Assembly: GCA_043769295.1 (NCBI GenBank)
Contig: JAYVJL010000139.1
Span: 1-17,581 of the forward strand
Reading direction: 5' to 3'
Origin: Aalborgiella sp043769295
GTDB lineage: Bacteria > Pseudomonadota > Gammaproteobacteria > Burkholderiales > Burkholderiaceae_C
DNA: 17,581 bases
The position numbers were made by a program, and so were the translations under genes. The stretch's first letter is position 1; the number at the start of each line of letters is the position of its first letter. Below are positions 7,601-14,883 of this stretch, one piece after another. The notes beneath the pieces are model-generated. The model worked only from the letters and a program-made list of their open reading frames with translations, did not search any database and had not been told where the DNA came from.

Positions 7601-8807
7601 CAACGAAGAGTTGGGCGCGGTGATTCAGGTTCGCACCTCAGAGCGCAACGCCATCATGGAAACCTTGCGTTCGCATGGCTTGAGCAAATTCAGCCATTTC
7701 ATCGGCAAAACACGACCAAATTCATCTGAAATCGACGCTGGCAAAGGTCAACTCCAGGTCTGGCGCGACGCCAAAGCCGTGTTCAGCGCACCGCTGCATG
7801 ACTTGCACCAGGTGTGGGACAACGTGAGCTGGAAAATCGCCAAACTGCGCGACAACCCGGACTGCGCGGACAGTGAGCATGTAGCGGCCGGTTTGCCTGC
7901 TGATCCGGGTCTGCATGTGCTGTTGAACGATAAAATGGCAACAAATATGACTATAGCCGGCGAATTATATGCTTATACAGCTATTAATAATGTAGCAAAT
8001 CCTGCATTGAATTTGACCCGCCCTAAAGTCGCCATCCTGCGCGAGCAGGGCGTCAACTCGCATGTCGAGATGGCGTATTGCTTCACCGAAGCCGGTTTTG
8101 ACGCCTTTGACGTCCACATGACCGACCTGCAAACCGGCAGGGCGAACCTGAAAGACTTTGTCGGCATTGTGGCCTGCGGCGGCTTCAGCTATGGCGACAC
8201 GCTGGGTGCGGGCATCGGCTGGGCGCGATCCATCACGTTTAACTCGGTGTTGTCCGACCAGTTTCAGGCCTTCTTTGCCCGGCCTGACACCTTCGGTTTG
8301 GGTGTCTGCAACGGTTGCCAGATGTTTGCCGAGCTGGCGCAAATCATCCCAGGTAGCGAGCACTGGCCGCGTTTCACCACGAACCAGAGCGAGCGTTTTG
8401 AGGCGCGGTTGAGCATGGTCGAGATTTTGGAATCGCCCAGCCTGTTCTTCGCAGGCATGGCCGGTACAAGGTTGCCGATTGCCGTGGCGCACGGTGAAGG
8501 CTTTGCCAATTTCGACCCCGTGATAACTGGAAGAGGTATAGCCGGTCGCGGCAACTTGGAATCCGTCATCCAAGCCATGCGCTTCACCGACAACTTTGGC
8601 GCAGCGACGGCGGTTTACCCCTTCAACCCCAACGGCAGCCCCGGCGGTTTGACCGCAGTCACCACCCAGGACGGTCGCTTCACGGCTATGATGCCGCACC
8701 CCGAGCGTGTCTTTCGCAACATCCAGATGAGCTGGACGAGCCTCGATTCAAGCGCCCACAGCCCGTGGTTGCAGCTGTGGCATAACGCACGGAAGTGGGT
8801 GGGGTGA
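4641..8807 (+). CDS. purL: Phosphoribosylformylglycinamidine synthase (large, single-chain PurL)
   Basis: This enzyme makes FGAM from FGAR, glutamine and ATP in de novo purine synthesis. It has 1388 residues versus 1295 in E. coli. In order: the N-terminal PurS-like region (ISTFEGGNALSPFRINQLL), the linker with QANSEHCRHKIF (222-233), the ATP-binding synthetase core (LMKVETHNHPTAIS, GGEIRDEGATGRGSKPKAGL, GPLGGAAFNNEFGRP), its second half (GDRTVGGFTHRDPMVGP), and the C-terminal glutaminase with Cys1223 (GVCNGCQMF), His1353 and Glu1355 (PHPE). Part of the extra length comes from two in-frame copies of element B, at residues about 293-313 and 1099-1119. Neither touches a catalytic motif. The start is TTG with only a weak AGG upstream; no in-frame ATG or GTG lies nearby upstream. 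It stands alone and ends just before a strong terminator. Confidence 0.96.
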   Translation: MNLHISTFEGGNALSPFRINQLLPRLQAVNDKISHVSARFVHLVASEAVPDAVLTARLQSLLTYGEPATLVDKAANTAQIIVAPRLGTVSPWASKASDIAHNCGLAVKRIERLTEYAITLKNPLLGKASLSADQLQAVAALLHDRMTESVLFDRTASLGLFAGVVAAPMVHVDVLQGGRAALEAANTEFGLALADDEMDYLVTAFTGLKRNPTDVELMMFAQANSEHCRHKIFNANFIIDGVAMDKSLFGMIRNTHQLNPQHMVVAYSDNSSVMEGSVVERFSANFVNFADLEAKNDSSRRIDCLTSYKTNSKLQHVLMKVETHNHPTAISPFSGAATGAGGEIRDEGATGRGSKPKAGLTGFTVSKMHFDGENSSNSTSYAKSYGKPEHIASSLQIMIEGPLGGAAFNNEFGRPNLLGYFREYEQSVVSDIDTVQRGYHKPIMIAGGLGVIDSDLTHKILFPAGSLLIQLGGPGMRIGMGGSAASSMATGSNAASLDFDSVQRGNPEIERRAQEVINQCWQAGANNPILAIHDVGAGGLSNAFPELVNDAGRGARFDLRSVPLEESGLAPKEIWCNESQERYVMAIAPESLDAFKAICERERCPFSVVGVTTDEKQLVLADSGNESPVNMPMNVLLGKPPKMTRDVKTVKRQIPALNLTGVDLQKAVIDVLAHPTVASKRFLITIGDRTVGGFTHRDPMVGPWQVPVADCAVTLADYQGFAGEAMSMGERTPLAALDAPASGRMAVAEAITNLLAAPFELSRVKLSANWMAACGEAGEDAALYETVKAVGMALCPALGISIPVGKDSLSMRTTWKEKSPSGSADTAKKVTSPVSLIVTAFATLADVRGTLTPQLDATEADTTLILIDLGKGQNRMAGSILAQTIDQFGDRVPDLDDAKDLVNLVNAINQLRTNRQILAYHDKSDGGLLACVAEMAFAGHVGVSLNVDMLILEGDGITDSRMEVGDSKNWAGQVSARREELTLKALFNEELGAVIQVRTSERNAIMETLRSHGLSKFSHFIGKTRPNSSEIDAGKGQLQVWRDAKAVFSAPLHDLHQVWDNVSWKIAKLRDNPDCADSEHVAAGLPADPGLHVLLNDKMATNMTIAGELYAYTAINNVANPALNLTRPKVAILREQGVNSHVEMAYCFTEAGFDAFDVHMTDLQTGRANLKDFVGIVACGGFSYGDTLGAGIGWARSITFNSVLSDQFQAFFARPDTFGLGVCNGCQMFAELAQIIPGSEHWPRFTTNQSERFEARLSMVEILESPSLFFAGMAGTRLPIAVAHGEGFANFDPVITGRGIAGRGNLESVIQAMRFTDNFGAATAVYPFNPNGSPGGLTAVTTQDGRFTAMMPHPERVFRNIQMSWTSLDSSAHSPWLQLWHNARKWVG
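5519..5577 (+). repeat. Element B copy 1, in frame within purL
   Basis: This 59-base AT-rich block shares the core CTCTAGCCGGCGTATT with the intergenic copy and ends in the hairpin-forming GCTATAAAACTAATAG. It encodes AKNDSSRRIDCLTSYKTNS just before LMKVETHNHP, a place where other PurL proteins have a shorter variable loop. It is two bases shorter than copies 2 and 4 in its first part, so its core is read in a different frame from copies 2 and 3. Confidence 0.8.
7937..7997 (+). repeat. Element B copy 2, in frame within purL
   Basis: This 61-base block matches the reverse complement of the intergenic copy at 46 of 61 positions without gaps (hand count). It encodes TNMTIAGELYAYTAINNVA in the linker between the synthetase core and the glutaminase domain. 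The 3' end carries the imperfect hairpin GCTATTAATAATGTAGC. Confidence 0.85.
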
Positions 8808-8822
8808 ATAATTTGTGACATA

Positions 8823-8848
8823 AAAAAACCAGCCTCGGCTGGTTTTTT
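8823..8848. terminator. Bidirectional rho-independent terminator between purL and the thioredoxin-like gene
   Basis: A perfect inverted repeat, AAAAAACCAGCC / GGCTGGTTTTTT, is separated by two bases (in practice a four-base loop). It has a T-run after the stem on both strands. It lies 15 bases past the purL stop and 18 bases past the stop of the convergent gene, so it can serve both. Confidence 0.9.
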
Positions 8849-8866
8849 GCCATCTGGGAGCAGGTT

Positions 8867-9238
8867 TTAACCCTTTCTGTTTAGATTGAGCGTTAATTTG
8901 AGAACGCCCGCGTTTTTAACTGTCACGTGCACATCATCCGTCATTTTGTCCTGAATCAGCCGCTCCAGCGTCTCAACATGCGGTAAAACGGTGCCGAAAA
9001 AAAGGGGTGCATCTCCTTTGGCGATCAGAATCGTGGGGAAGTTCTCCACCTCAATCGGGTCGATCAAGTCCGCCTCGTCCTCCACATCCACCCACAAAAA
9101 CCGCACGTTGGGAAACTTGCGGGCGAGTGAATCGAACAAGGGTTTGTACTCGCGGCACGCGCCGCACCAATCGGCACACAGGCAGGCAACCAACAAAGGT
9201 GGACTTTGTGTTGGAAGGGTTTGAGCGTGGGAGGTCAA
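8867..9238 (-). CDS. Small thioredoxin-like protein
   Basis: A 123-residue protein with a thioredoxin fold. The active site is ADWCGACREYKP (Cys25 and Cys28), and NFPTILI carries the expected cis-proline after a VDVEDEADL strand/helix region. Two further cysteines (19 and 21) precede the CxxC. No signal peptide is seen, so a cytosolic thiol-disulfide role is likely; the partner is unknown. The C-terminal ~30 residues (VTVKNAGVLKLTLNLN) extend past a minimal thioredoxin. The start is TTG at 9238; an in-frame TAG lies 15 bases upstream and no Shine-Dalgarno sequence is visible. Element B ends only ten bases upstream, so the original start region may have been altered. It lies downstream of fabI on the same strand, 110 bases away. 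Confidence 0.85.
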   Translation of the reverse strand: MTSHAQTLPTQSPPLLVACLCADWCGACREYKPLFDSLARKFPNVRFLWVDVEDEADLIDPIEVENFPTILIAKGDAPLFFGTVLPHVETLERLIQDKMTDDVHVTVKNAGVLKLTLNLNRKG

Positions 9239-9248
9239 GATGTTATTT

Positions 9249-9309
9249 TGCTATAAATAAAATAGCAGTTTAAGCAATAAATACGCCGGCTAGAGTCATA
9301 TTTAATGCC
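9249..9309 (-). repeat. Element B copy 4, intergenic between fabI and the thioredoxin-like gene
   Basis: A 61-base copy in reverse orientation. Its terminal inverted repeat TGCTATAAATAAAATAGCA lies at 9249-9267, followed by GCCGGCTAGAG. Because it is outside any gene, it is a good reference for the family. On the transcribed minus strand the hairpin would form just upstream of the thioredoxin-like start. No U-run follows, so it is not an obvious terminator. Confidence 0.85.
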
Positions 9310-9348
9310 TAAAATCGATAAAACAGCCAGAAAATGACTTGGAATGGC

Positions 9349-10161
9349 TTAAATCTGATCCGCCGTCACGCCCACGCCCTGGCTGTAACCGCCATCGACG
9401 TACATGATCTCCGAAGTGATGCCGCTGGACAAATCGCTCAGCAAGAAGGCGGCGGCGTTGCCGACTTCGTCGATCGTCACGTTGCGGCGGATGGGTGATG
9501 CACCTGCCACGGTGCTCAGCAGTTTGCCGAAGTCTTTGATGCCGCTGGCGGCCAGGGTTTTGATCGGGCCGGCGCTGATGCCGTTGGCGCGCATGCCCCG
9601 TCCATCTGGTAATCGGCCAATGGCTTCCGAGAGGTAGCGCACGGACGCTTCCAGCGACGCTTTGGCCAAACCCATGGTGTTGTAGTTGGGCACGGCGCGA
9701 TCTGCGCCCAAGTAGGACAGCGTCAACACGGCTGATTTGTCGCGCAAGTGTGGCAGCAAGGCTTTGGCCATGGCGGGGAAGCTGTAGGCGCTGATGTCGT
9801 GGGCGATGCGGTAGTTTTCACGGGTCAAACCATCCAGAAAGTTGCCTTCCAGCGCTTCTTTGGGCGCAAAACCGATGCTGTGGACAAAGCCGTCAAACTG
9901 TGGCCAAGCTGCAGAAGGACTGGCGGACAGGTCGGTCACGAGCCTGGCGATGGACTCGTCGCTGCCGACGTCGCAGTCAAAAATCAGCTTCGAATCAAAT
10001 TCGGCGGCAAAGCCGGTGATACGGTCTTTAAAACGCTCACCCACGTAGCTAAAAGCCAACTCGGCACCTTCGCGGTGGCAGGCTTTGGCGATGCCATAGG
10101 CGATGGAGCGGTTGCTCAGGACGCCGGTGATCAACAATTTTTTGCCGGATAAAAAGCCCAT
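9349..10161 (-). CDS. fabI: Enoyl-[acyl-carrier-protein] reductase (NADH) FabI
   Basis: FabI performs the last reduction of each fatty-acid elongation cycle in the cytoplasm and is the triclosan/isoniazid-class target family. It has 270 residues (E. coli 262). The N-terminal dinucleotide-binding motif is LITGVLSNRSIAYGIAKA, followed by GFVHSIGFAP. The catalytic set Tyr150, Tyr160 and Lys167 appears in LSYLGADRAVPNYNTMGLAK. The C-terminal region has GITSEIMYVDGGYS. The frame is open up to 10257, but ATG 10161 is chosen: FabI homology begins at MGFLSGKK, and the purine stretch AAGAGAG precedes it. It is divergent from the lipoprotein gene across a 104-base spacer with no convincing promoter. 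Confidence 0.96.
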   Translation of the reverse strand: MGFLSGKKLLITGVLSNRSIAYGIAKACHREGAELAFSYVGERFKDRITGFAAEFDSKLIFDCDVGSDESIARLVTDLSASPSAAWPQFDGFVHSIGFAPKEALEGNFLDGLTRENYRIAHDISAYSFPAMAKALLPHLRDKSAVLTLSYLGADRAVPNYNTMGLAKASLEASVRYLSEAIGRLPDGRGMRANGISAGPIKTLAASGIKDFGKLLSTVAGASPIRRNVTIDEVGNAAAFLLSDLSSGITSEIMYVDGGYSQGVGVTADQI

Positions 10162-10265
10162 GGTCGTGTCTCTCTTGTGTAAAAAAGTAAATAAGCGGAA
10201 AGTGCTTCTAAGATAGTGCAGAATTGTCGCTGAAAATACCGTAGAAATTAAACGCAAGGATCAAA

Positions 10266-10946
10266 GTGGAAAAACGATCAGCAAAGCGACCCAGTTCAAA
10301 CCTCAATGCAGCCCACGCGCTCAGTCTGTGCCTGAGTGTAGCTTTGCTGGCGGGCTGTGCGAGCCGCATGACGGGTGTTGCGCCAAGATCATCAGTCGTT
10401 GTCGGTCCTACCGTTTCTACCCCCATCCCTGTGGCTGCGGATGCCAGTTTGGACAAAAACGAGGTCATCATTGACAAGCCCAGTGCGCTCAAATCAGATA
10501 CAGCCGGTTTGATGGCGCGTATCACGCCGCAGCAGCAAGCCCGCATCACCCAAGCAGTCAGAGACAGCAATACAGATGCCAAAGCGCAGTTGCTGATTGT
10601 GCAAGCCGCGCCCAAAATGCGGAGCTTTATCGAGCGTTTGTCCTGCATCCGCCAGTACAACGACGGCGGCACGGCGGCTTTGCAGGACTTGGCAGCGCCG
10701 GGAGTGTCGTTTAAATTCTTCGTGCCACCGATGCACGGCACCAAAAACCACGGCAAAGCGACCTGTTTGACGGTTACCAGCGTCATCATCAAACCGGCCA
10801 GTACCCAAGTCAAGGCAGGCGGTGTTGCAGCGCAGGATGCCTTGCAGATCAAGGTGTCGTACTTGGCGGAAGACACTGGCGAGACGACCACCAGCAACCA
10901 CGAAATCAACAAGAATATCAAAGGGGTTTGGTGGTTTACACGGTAA
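10266..10946 (+). CDS. Predicted lipoprotein of unknown function, first gene of the yej cluster
   Basis: A 226-residue protein with a positively charged start, a hydrophobic stretch (LSLCLSVALLAGC) and a lipobox LAGC with Cys31; the residue after Cys is Ala, consistent with an outer-membrane lipoprotein. I recognise no domain in the mature part. A Cys-containing segment (SCIRQYNDGG), a second Cys (KATCLTVTSV) and a C-terminal beta-rich part ending GVWWFTR are visible. The start is GTG, with AAGGA five bases upstream. The last 16 bases overlap yejA in another frame, so the two are probably translated together. It might assist peptide uptake or act at the cell envelope, but this is only context. 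Confidence 0.8.
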   Translation: MEKRSAKRPSSNLNAAHALSLCLSVALLAGCASRMTGVAPRSSVVVGPTVSTPIPVAADASLDKNEVIIDKPSALKSDTAGLMARITPQQQARITQAVRDSNTDAKAQLLIVQAAPKMRSFIERLSCIRQYNDGGTAALQDLAAPGVSFKFFVPPMHGTKNHGKATCLTVTSVIIKPASTQVKAGGVAAQDALQIKVSYLAEDTGETTTSNHEINKNIKGVWWFTR

Positions 10947-12793
10947 ACAACTTTTGTAAAGGCCTGGGAACCGTCGTGCTGGCAGTGGCATTGGCTGCTT
11001 CCGCTACATCGATTTGGGCGGCACATGGTCTGGGTATGGGGTATGAGCCCAAATATCCAGCCAATTTTCAGCACTTTGACTATGTGAACGCCAACGCCCC
11101 CAAGGGTGGCACGTTGGTGTTGCAGGGCCGTGGCAGCAGTTTTGATAAGCTCAACCCCTTCACTGTGAAGGGATCGGTGGCTGATGGCATGGGCTACAAC
11201 TATGGCAACGTCTTTTCAGAATACAGCCTGATTTTTGACTCGCTGGTCACGCCCGCAGAAGACGAGCCCTTCTCGGCCTATGGCTTGCTGGCAGAAGACA
11301 TTCAGCTGGCGGCCGACAAACTGAGTGTCACCTTCCGCCTGAACCCCAAAGCCAAATTTGCCGATGGCACGCCCGTGCTGGCGCAGGATGTGAAGCATTC
11401 CTTTGACACCATGCGCAGCAAGCTGGCCACGCCCACATTTCGCGCCTACTGGGTGGACATCAAGGAAGCGGTGGTGGTGAACGACCGGGAAATCCGCTTT
11501 GATTTTTTGCGTCAAAACTCCGAGTTGCACATGGTTGTCGGCCAGTTTCCTGTGTTTTCTCGTGCTTGGGGCGCTGGCAAAGCGCTGGATAAGTTGGTCA
11601 CAGAAGCACCGATTTCTAGCGGGCCGTACTCGGTGAGCAAGGTCGATTTTGGCAAAAACATCACCTACAAGCGTCGTGCGGATTATTGGGCCAAAGATTT
11701 GCCAGTGCGCAAGGGCATGTTCAATTTTGATGAAGTGCGCTATGAGTATTTCCGCGACCCCACCGCTGCCATTGAAACCTTCAAAGCCGGCGGTTTGGAT
11801 GCGTTTGACGAGTCCTCCATCAAAGACTGGATGCGCAAATACACGGGTAGAAAGTTTGATTCTGGCGAGTTGGTGAAGTCTGAAATCCCGCACCGCCGTG
11901 GCGCGCCTTTGACTGGGTATGTGTTTAATCTTCGGCAAGAGCGTTTCCAGGACAAACGGGTGCGGCAGGCCTTGGCATTGGCGTATGATTTTGATTGGCT
12001 GAACCTGCGCATCAACTACGGGCGTAAAGGTCAAACCCAGAGTGCTTTTCAAAACAACGACGATTTGATGGCCAAAAACAGCATCGATGCCGATGAACAA
12101 GCCTTTGTCGATGCCTTGAAGTCCAAAGCCACCTATCTTGAAAAAACACTAGGCGAGCTGCCAAAACCCATCAAAACCGGTGCGCAGCCCGAAGGTATTC
12201 GAAAAAATCTTGTATTGGCGACCAAGCTGTTGAACGACGCAGGCTGGGTCTTCAAAGACGGCGCTCTGCGCAATGCCAAGGGCGAGGCTTTTGTGCTGCA
12301 GATGAACATGGCTGATCGTTCTGGAGAAGCGGTGATGCTGCCTTTTGCCCACAATTTAAGCAAGCTGGGCATTGAATTAAAGTTGCGCGTTTTTGATACT
12401 TCTGTTTTGCAAGAAAAGAAAAACAAGTTTGAGTTTGATTTGATAGCCGACCATATTGCCGGGTCCACCAGCCCAGGCAATGAGCTGTATGACGACCTGC
12501 ATTCAAAGTCAGCCAATGTCAAAGGGACGCGTAATTTGTCGGGCATTCAAGATGCCGTGATCGACGAGATGATCGACAACATCGTCAAAGCCAGCGACAG
12601 AAAAGTGCTGGCCGCAGGCGCACGGGCGCTGGACCGCTACATCCTGCACCAGCAGTATTCCATACCCCTGTCGTACAGCAAAGAATGGTACATCGCGCAT
12701 AAAAGCCACCTGCAGCGGCCAAAAGATTTCCCGCAGCGCATGTTGCCGGACTCGTGGTTGCTGACCATGTGGTGGTCCAAGCTGAAGCCCTGA
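10931..12793 (+). CDS. yejA: Periplasmic peptide-binding protein of a YejABEF-type ABC importer
   Basis: A family 5 solute-binding protein that captures peptides in the periplasm for the YejBEF transporter; in E. coli this system takes up microcin C. It has 620 residues. A signal peptide (hydrophobic GTVVLAVALAASATSIWA) is followed by AHGLGMGYEPKYP, typical of YejA. The family pattern continues: FDYVNANAPKGG, LAEDIQLAADKLSVTFRLNP, FADGTPVLAQDVKHSFD and RVRQALALAYDFDWLN. GTG 10931 is preferred because AAAGGGG lies just upstream at usable spacing; TTG 10928 is nearly on top of that site. It overlaps the lipoprotein gene by 16 bases and lies 28 bases before yejB, so all are likely one operon. 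Confidence 0.92.
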   Translation: MVYTVNNFCKGLGTVVLAVALAASATSIWAAHGLGMGYEPKYPANFQHFDYVNANAPKGGTLVLQGRGSSFDKLNPFTVKGSVADGMGYNYGNVFSEYSLIFDSLVTPAEDEPFSAYGLLAEDIQLAADKLSVTFRLNPKAKFADGTPVLAQDVKHSFDTMRSKLATPTFRAYWVDIKEAVVVNDREIRFDFLRQNSELHMVVGQFPVFSRAWGAGKALDKLVTEAPISSGPYSVSKVDFGKNITYKRRADYWAKDLPVRKGMFNFDEVRYEYFRDPTAAIETFKAGGLDAFDESSIKDWMRKYTGRKFDSGELVKSEIPHRRGAPLTGYVFNLRQERFQDKRVRQALALAYDFDWLNLRINYGRKGQTQSAFQNNDDLMAKNSIDADEQAFVDALKSKATYLEKTLGELPKPIKTGAQPEGIRKNLVLATKLLNDAGWVFKDGALRNAKGEAFVLQMNMADRSGEAVMLPFAHNLSKLGIELKLRVFDTSVLQEKKNKFEFDLIADHIAGSTSPGNELYDDLHSKSANVKGTRNLSGIQDAVIDEMIDNIVKASDRKVLAAGARALDRYILHQQYSIPLSYSKEWYIAHKSHLQRPKDFPQRMLPDSWLLTMWWSKLKP

Positions 12794-12821
12794 TTCAAAA
12801 CCATGCAGACTTAAAAAAACC

Positions 12822-13838
12822 ATGTTTTCCTACGTCTTACGCCGTTTATTGCTGATGATCCCAACCTTGTTGGGCGTTCTGCTGCTGAATTTTGCGGTGA
12901 TTCAATTCGTGCCGGGCGGGCCTGTCGAGCAGATCGTGGCGCAGCTCAAGCAGGCCACGGATGAAAACTCACGCAATATCGGCAGCAGCAAGACTTTGGA
13001 CGAAGAGCAATTGGGCGAACTCAAAAAACTTTATGGCTTTGACAAACCGCCGGTCGAACGCTTCGTCATCATGCTGAAGCAATATGCTACTTTTGATCTG
13101 GGCACCAGTTTTTTTCAAAACAAAGATGTCTGGAAACTCATCAAAGAAAAGCTACCGGTGTCCATCAGTCTGGGTTTGTGGACCTTTTTCATCAGTTATT
13201 TAATTTCCATTCCCTTGGGCATTGCCAAAGCGGTGCGGGCGGGGTCGGCCTTTGATTTTTTTACGACATTGATTGTTTTGTTCGGTTACGCGATTCCCGG
13301 CTTTGTGCTGGGCGTGGCCTTGTTGGTGGTCTTTGGAGGGCAGCTGCAGTGGTTTCCCTTGCGGGGATTGACCTCTCCGAATTGGGATACCTTAAGCTCG
13401 GGTGCCAAAGTGGTGGATTATTTGTGGCACATTGCCTTGCCAATCACTGCGATGGTGTTGGGCAGTTTTGCCGTGACTACCATGTTGACGAAAAACGCCT
13501 TTTTGGAAGAAATCCGCAAGCAATACGTCATCACGGCGCGAGCCAAGGGTTTGTCGGAACGGCAAGTGCTCTACAAACATGTGTTCCGCAATGCGCTGAT
13601 CCCCATCGTCACGGGCTTTCCAGCCGCGTTCATAGGCGCTTTTTTCACCGGCGCACTTTTGATTGAGACGCTGTTTTCGCTGGATGGGCTGGGTTTGCTG
13701 AGTTATGAGAGCGTGGTTCGGCGCGATTACCCGGTCGTGCTGGGCACCCTGTATTTGTTTACGCTGATCGGTTTGATGACAAAACTCATCTCTGATCTTT
13801 GCTATGTATGGGTGGATCCGCGTGTCAAATTCGACTAA
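12822..13838 (+). CDS. yejB: ABC importer permease YejB
   Basis: An inner-membrane permease of the DppB/OppB family, 338 residues. The N-terminal segment YVLRRLLLMIPTLLGVLLLNFAVIQFVPGGP is characteristic. About six membrane helices follow, with the cytoplasmic coupling (EAA) loop EEIRKQYVITARAKGLSERQVLYKHVFRNALIP. It pairs with YejE to form the channel. ATG 12822 matches the family N-terminus, but the bases before it (TTAAAAAAACC) contain no Shine-Dalgarno sequence. The 3' end overlaps the yejE start. Role inferred from the complete yejABEF order. Confidence 0.93.
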   Translation: MFSYVLRRLLLMIPTLLGVLLLNFAVIQFVPGGPVEQIVAQLKQATDENSRNIGSSKTLDEEQLGELKKLYGFDKPPVERFVIMLKQYATFDLGTSFFQNKDVWKLIKEKLPVSISLGLWTFFISYLISIPLGIAKAVRAGSAFDFFTTLIVLFGYAIPGFVLGVALLVVFGGQLQWFPLRGLTSPNWDTLSSGAKVVDYLWHIALPITAMVLGSFAVTTMLTKNAFLEEIRKQYVITARAKGLSERQVLYKHVFRNALIPIVTGFPAAFIGAFFTGALLIETLFSLDGLGLLSYESVVRRDYPVVLGTLYLFTLIGLMTKLISDLCYVWVDPRVKFD

Positions 13839-14883
13839 ATCTGCTATCTCCCCATCTCCCGGACACCGCGCTTGGCAGCGGTTTAAACGCAATCGCCTCG
13901 GGTTTTACAGCCTGCTGGTATTTTGCAGCTTGGTGATCTTGAGTTTGTGTGCCGAGGTGTTGTCCAACGACAAACCCTTGGTCGTGCATTACAAGGATGC
14001 CAAGTCTGATGGCTACTACTTCCCACTGGTCAAAGATTACCCCGAGAAGCTATTTGGTGGCGATTTTGAGACGCCGACGGATTATCTTGACCCTTTTATC
14101 CAAGACAAACTTTCCAAAAACGGCAATTGGGCTATTTACCCGATCAACCGTTATGGCGCGCAAACGCTGAATTACGTCAGCCCAGCGCCCAACCCAGCGG
14201 CGCCTTCGTCAGACAACTGGCTGGGAACGGATGAAAAAGGCCGCGATTTACTGGCCCAATTGATCTACGGCTTTCGTGTCAGTGTGCTGTTTGCGTTGGC
14301 GCTGACCGTGATTGGCGTCGTTTTGGGCATCATTACCGGCGCTATTCAGGGCTTTTATGGTGGCAAGCTGGACTTGGGTTTCCAGCGTTTCATCGAGATT
14401 TGGGGCGCCATGCCCGAGCTATATTTGCTGATTATTTTCAGTGCGGTGTTTTCACCGAGTTTGGCATTGCTCCTGATTTTGCTCAGTTTATTTGGCTGGA
14501 TGGGTTTGTCGGACTATGTGCGTGCCGAGTTTTTGCGCAACCGGCAGATGGACTACGTGCGTGCAGCGCGGGCGCTGGGTGTGGGCGACTGGCACATTAT
14601 CACCCGCCACGTGCTGCCCAACAGCATGACGCCGGTGGTGACGTTTTTGCCGTTTCGCATGAGTGGTGCGATTTTGGCGCTCACTTCGCTGGATTTTCTG
14701 GGTTTGGGCGTTCCACCCGGCACGCCGTCTTTGGGCGAACTGCTGGCGCAGGGTAAAAACAACATCGACGCATGGTGGATTTCGCTGTCGACGTTTGGGG
14801 TTTTGGTGGTGACCTTGCTGCTGTTGACGTTCATGGGGGATGCTTTACGGGACGCGCTGGATCCCCGAAAGGCAGACAAATGA
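13822..14883 (+). CDS. yejE: ABC importer permease YejE
   Basis: The second inner-membrane permease (DppC/OppC family), 353 residues from GTG 13822. The N-terminal helix is in RLGFYSLLVFCSLVILSLCAEVLSND, followed by a large periplasmic loop (YYFPLVKDYPEKLFGGDF, NYVSPAPNPAAPSSDNWLG) typical of YejE. The permease core with EAA loop is EFLRNRQMDYVRAARALGVGDWHIITRHVLPNS. GTG 13822 has GGGTGG six bases upstream and overlaps yejB by 17 bases. ATG 13804, 18 bases earlier in the same frame, has no ribosome site but cannot be excluded. The stop shares ATGA with the yejF start. Confidence 0.92.
   Translation: MSNSTKSAISPSPGHRAWQRFKRNRLGFYSLLVFCSLVILSLCAEVLSNDKPLVVHYKDAKSDGYYFPLVKDYPEKLFGGDFETPTDYLDPFIQDKLSKNGNWAIYPINRYGAQTLNYVSPAPNPAAPSSDNWLGTDEKGRDLLAQLIYGFRVSVLFALALTVIGVVLGIITGAIQGFYGGKLDLGFQRFIEIWGAMPELYLLIIFSAVFSPSLALLLILLSLFGWMGLSDYVRAEFLRNRQMDYVRAARALGVGDWHIITRHVLPNSMTPVVTFLPFRMSGAILALTSLDFLGLGVPPGTPSLGELLAQGKNNIDAWWISLSTFGVLVVTLLLLTFMGDALRDALDPRKADK

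Noticed and set aside
7965..8699. 244-codon open frame antisense to the purL glutaminase domain
   Set aside because: Histidine/arginine-rich shadow translation of a well-supported gene on the other strand.
10162..10257. Upstream extension of fabI
   Set aside because: The added residues do not resemble FabI; MGFLSGKK at 10161 is the family start and has a purine-rich ribosome site.
10208..11074. 288-codon open frame on the minus strand
   Set aside because: Antisense to the lipoprotein gene and yejA start, with no recognisable motif and unnatural composition.
11216..12100. 294-codon open frame antisense to yejA
   Set aside because: Shadow of a secure solute-binding protein gene; no domain or ribosome site.
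14772..14879. Upstream extension of the yejF frame
   Set aside because: It overlaps the yejE coding sequence in another frame; ATG 14880 with ATGA overlap fits the family start.
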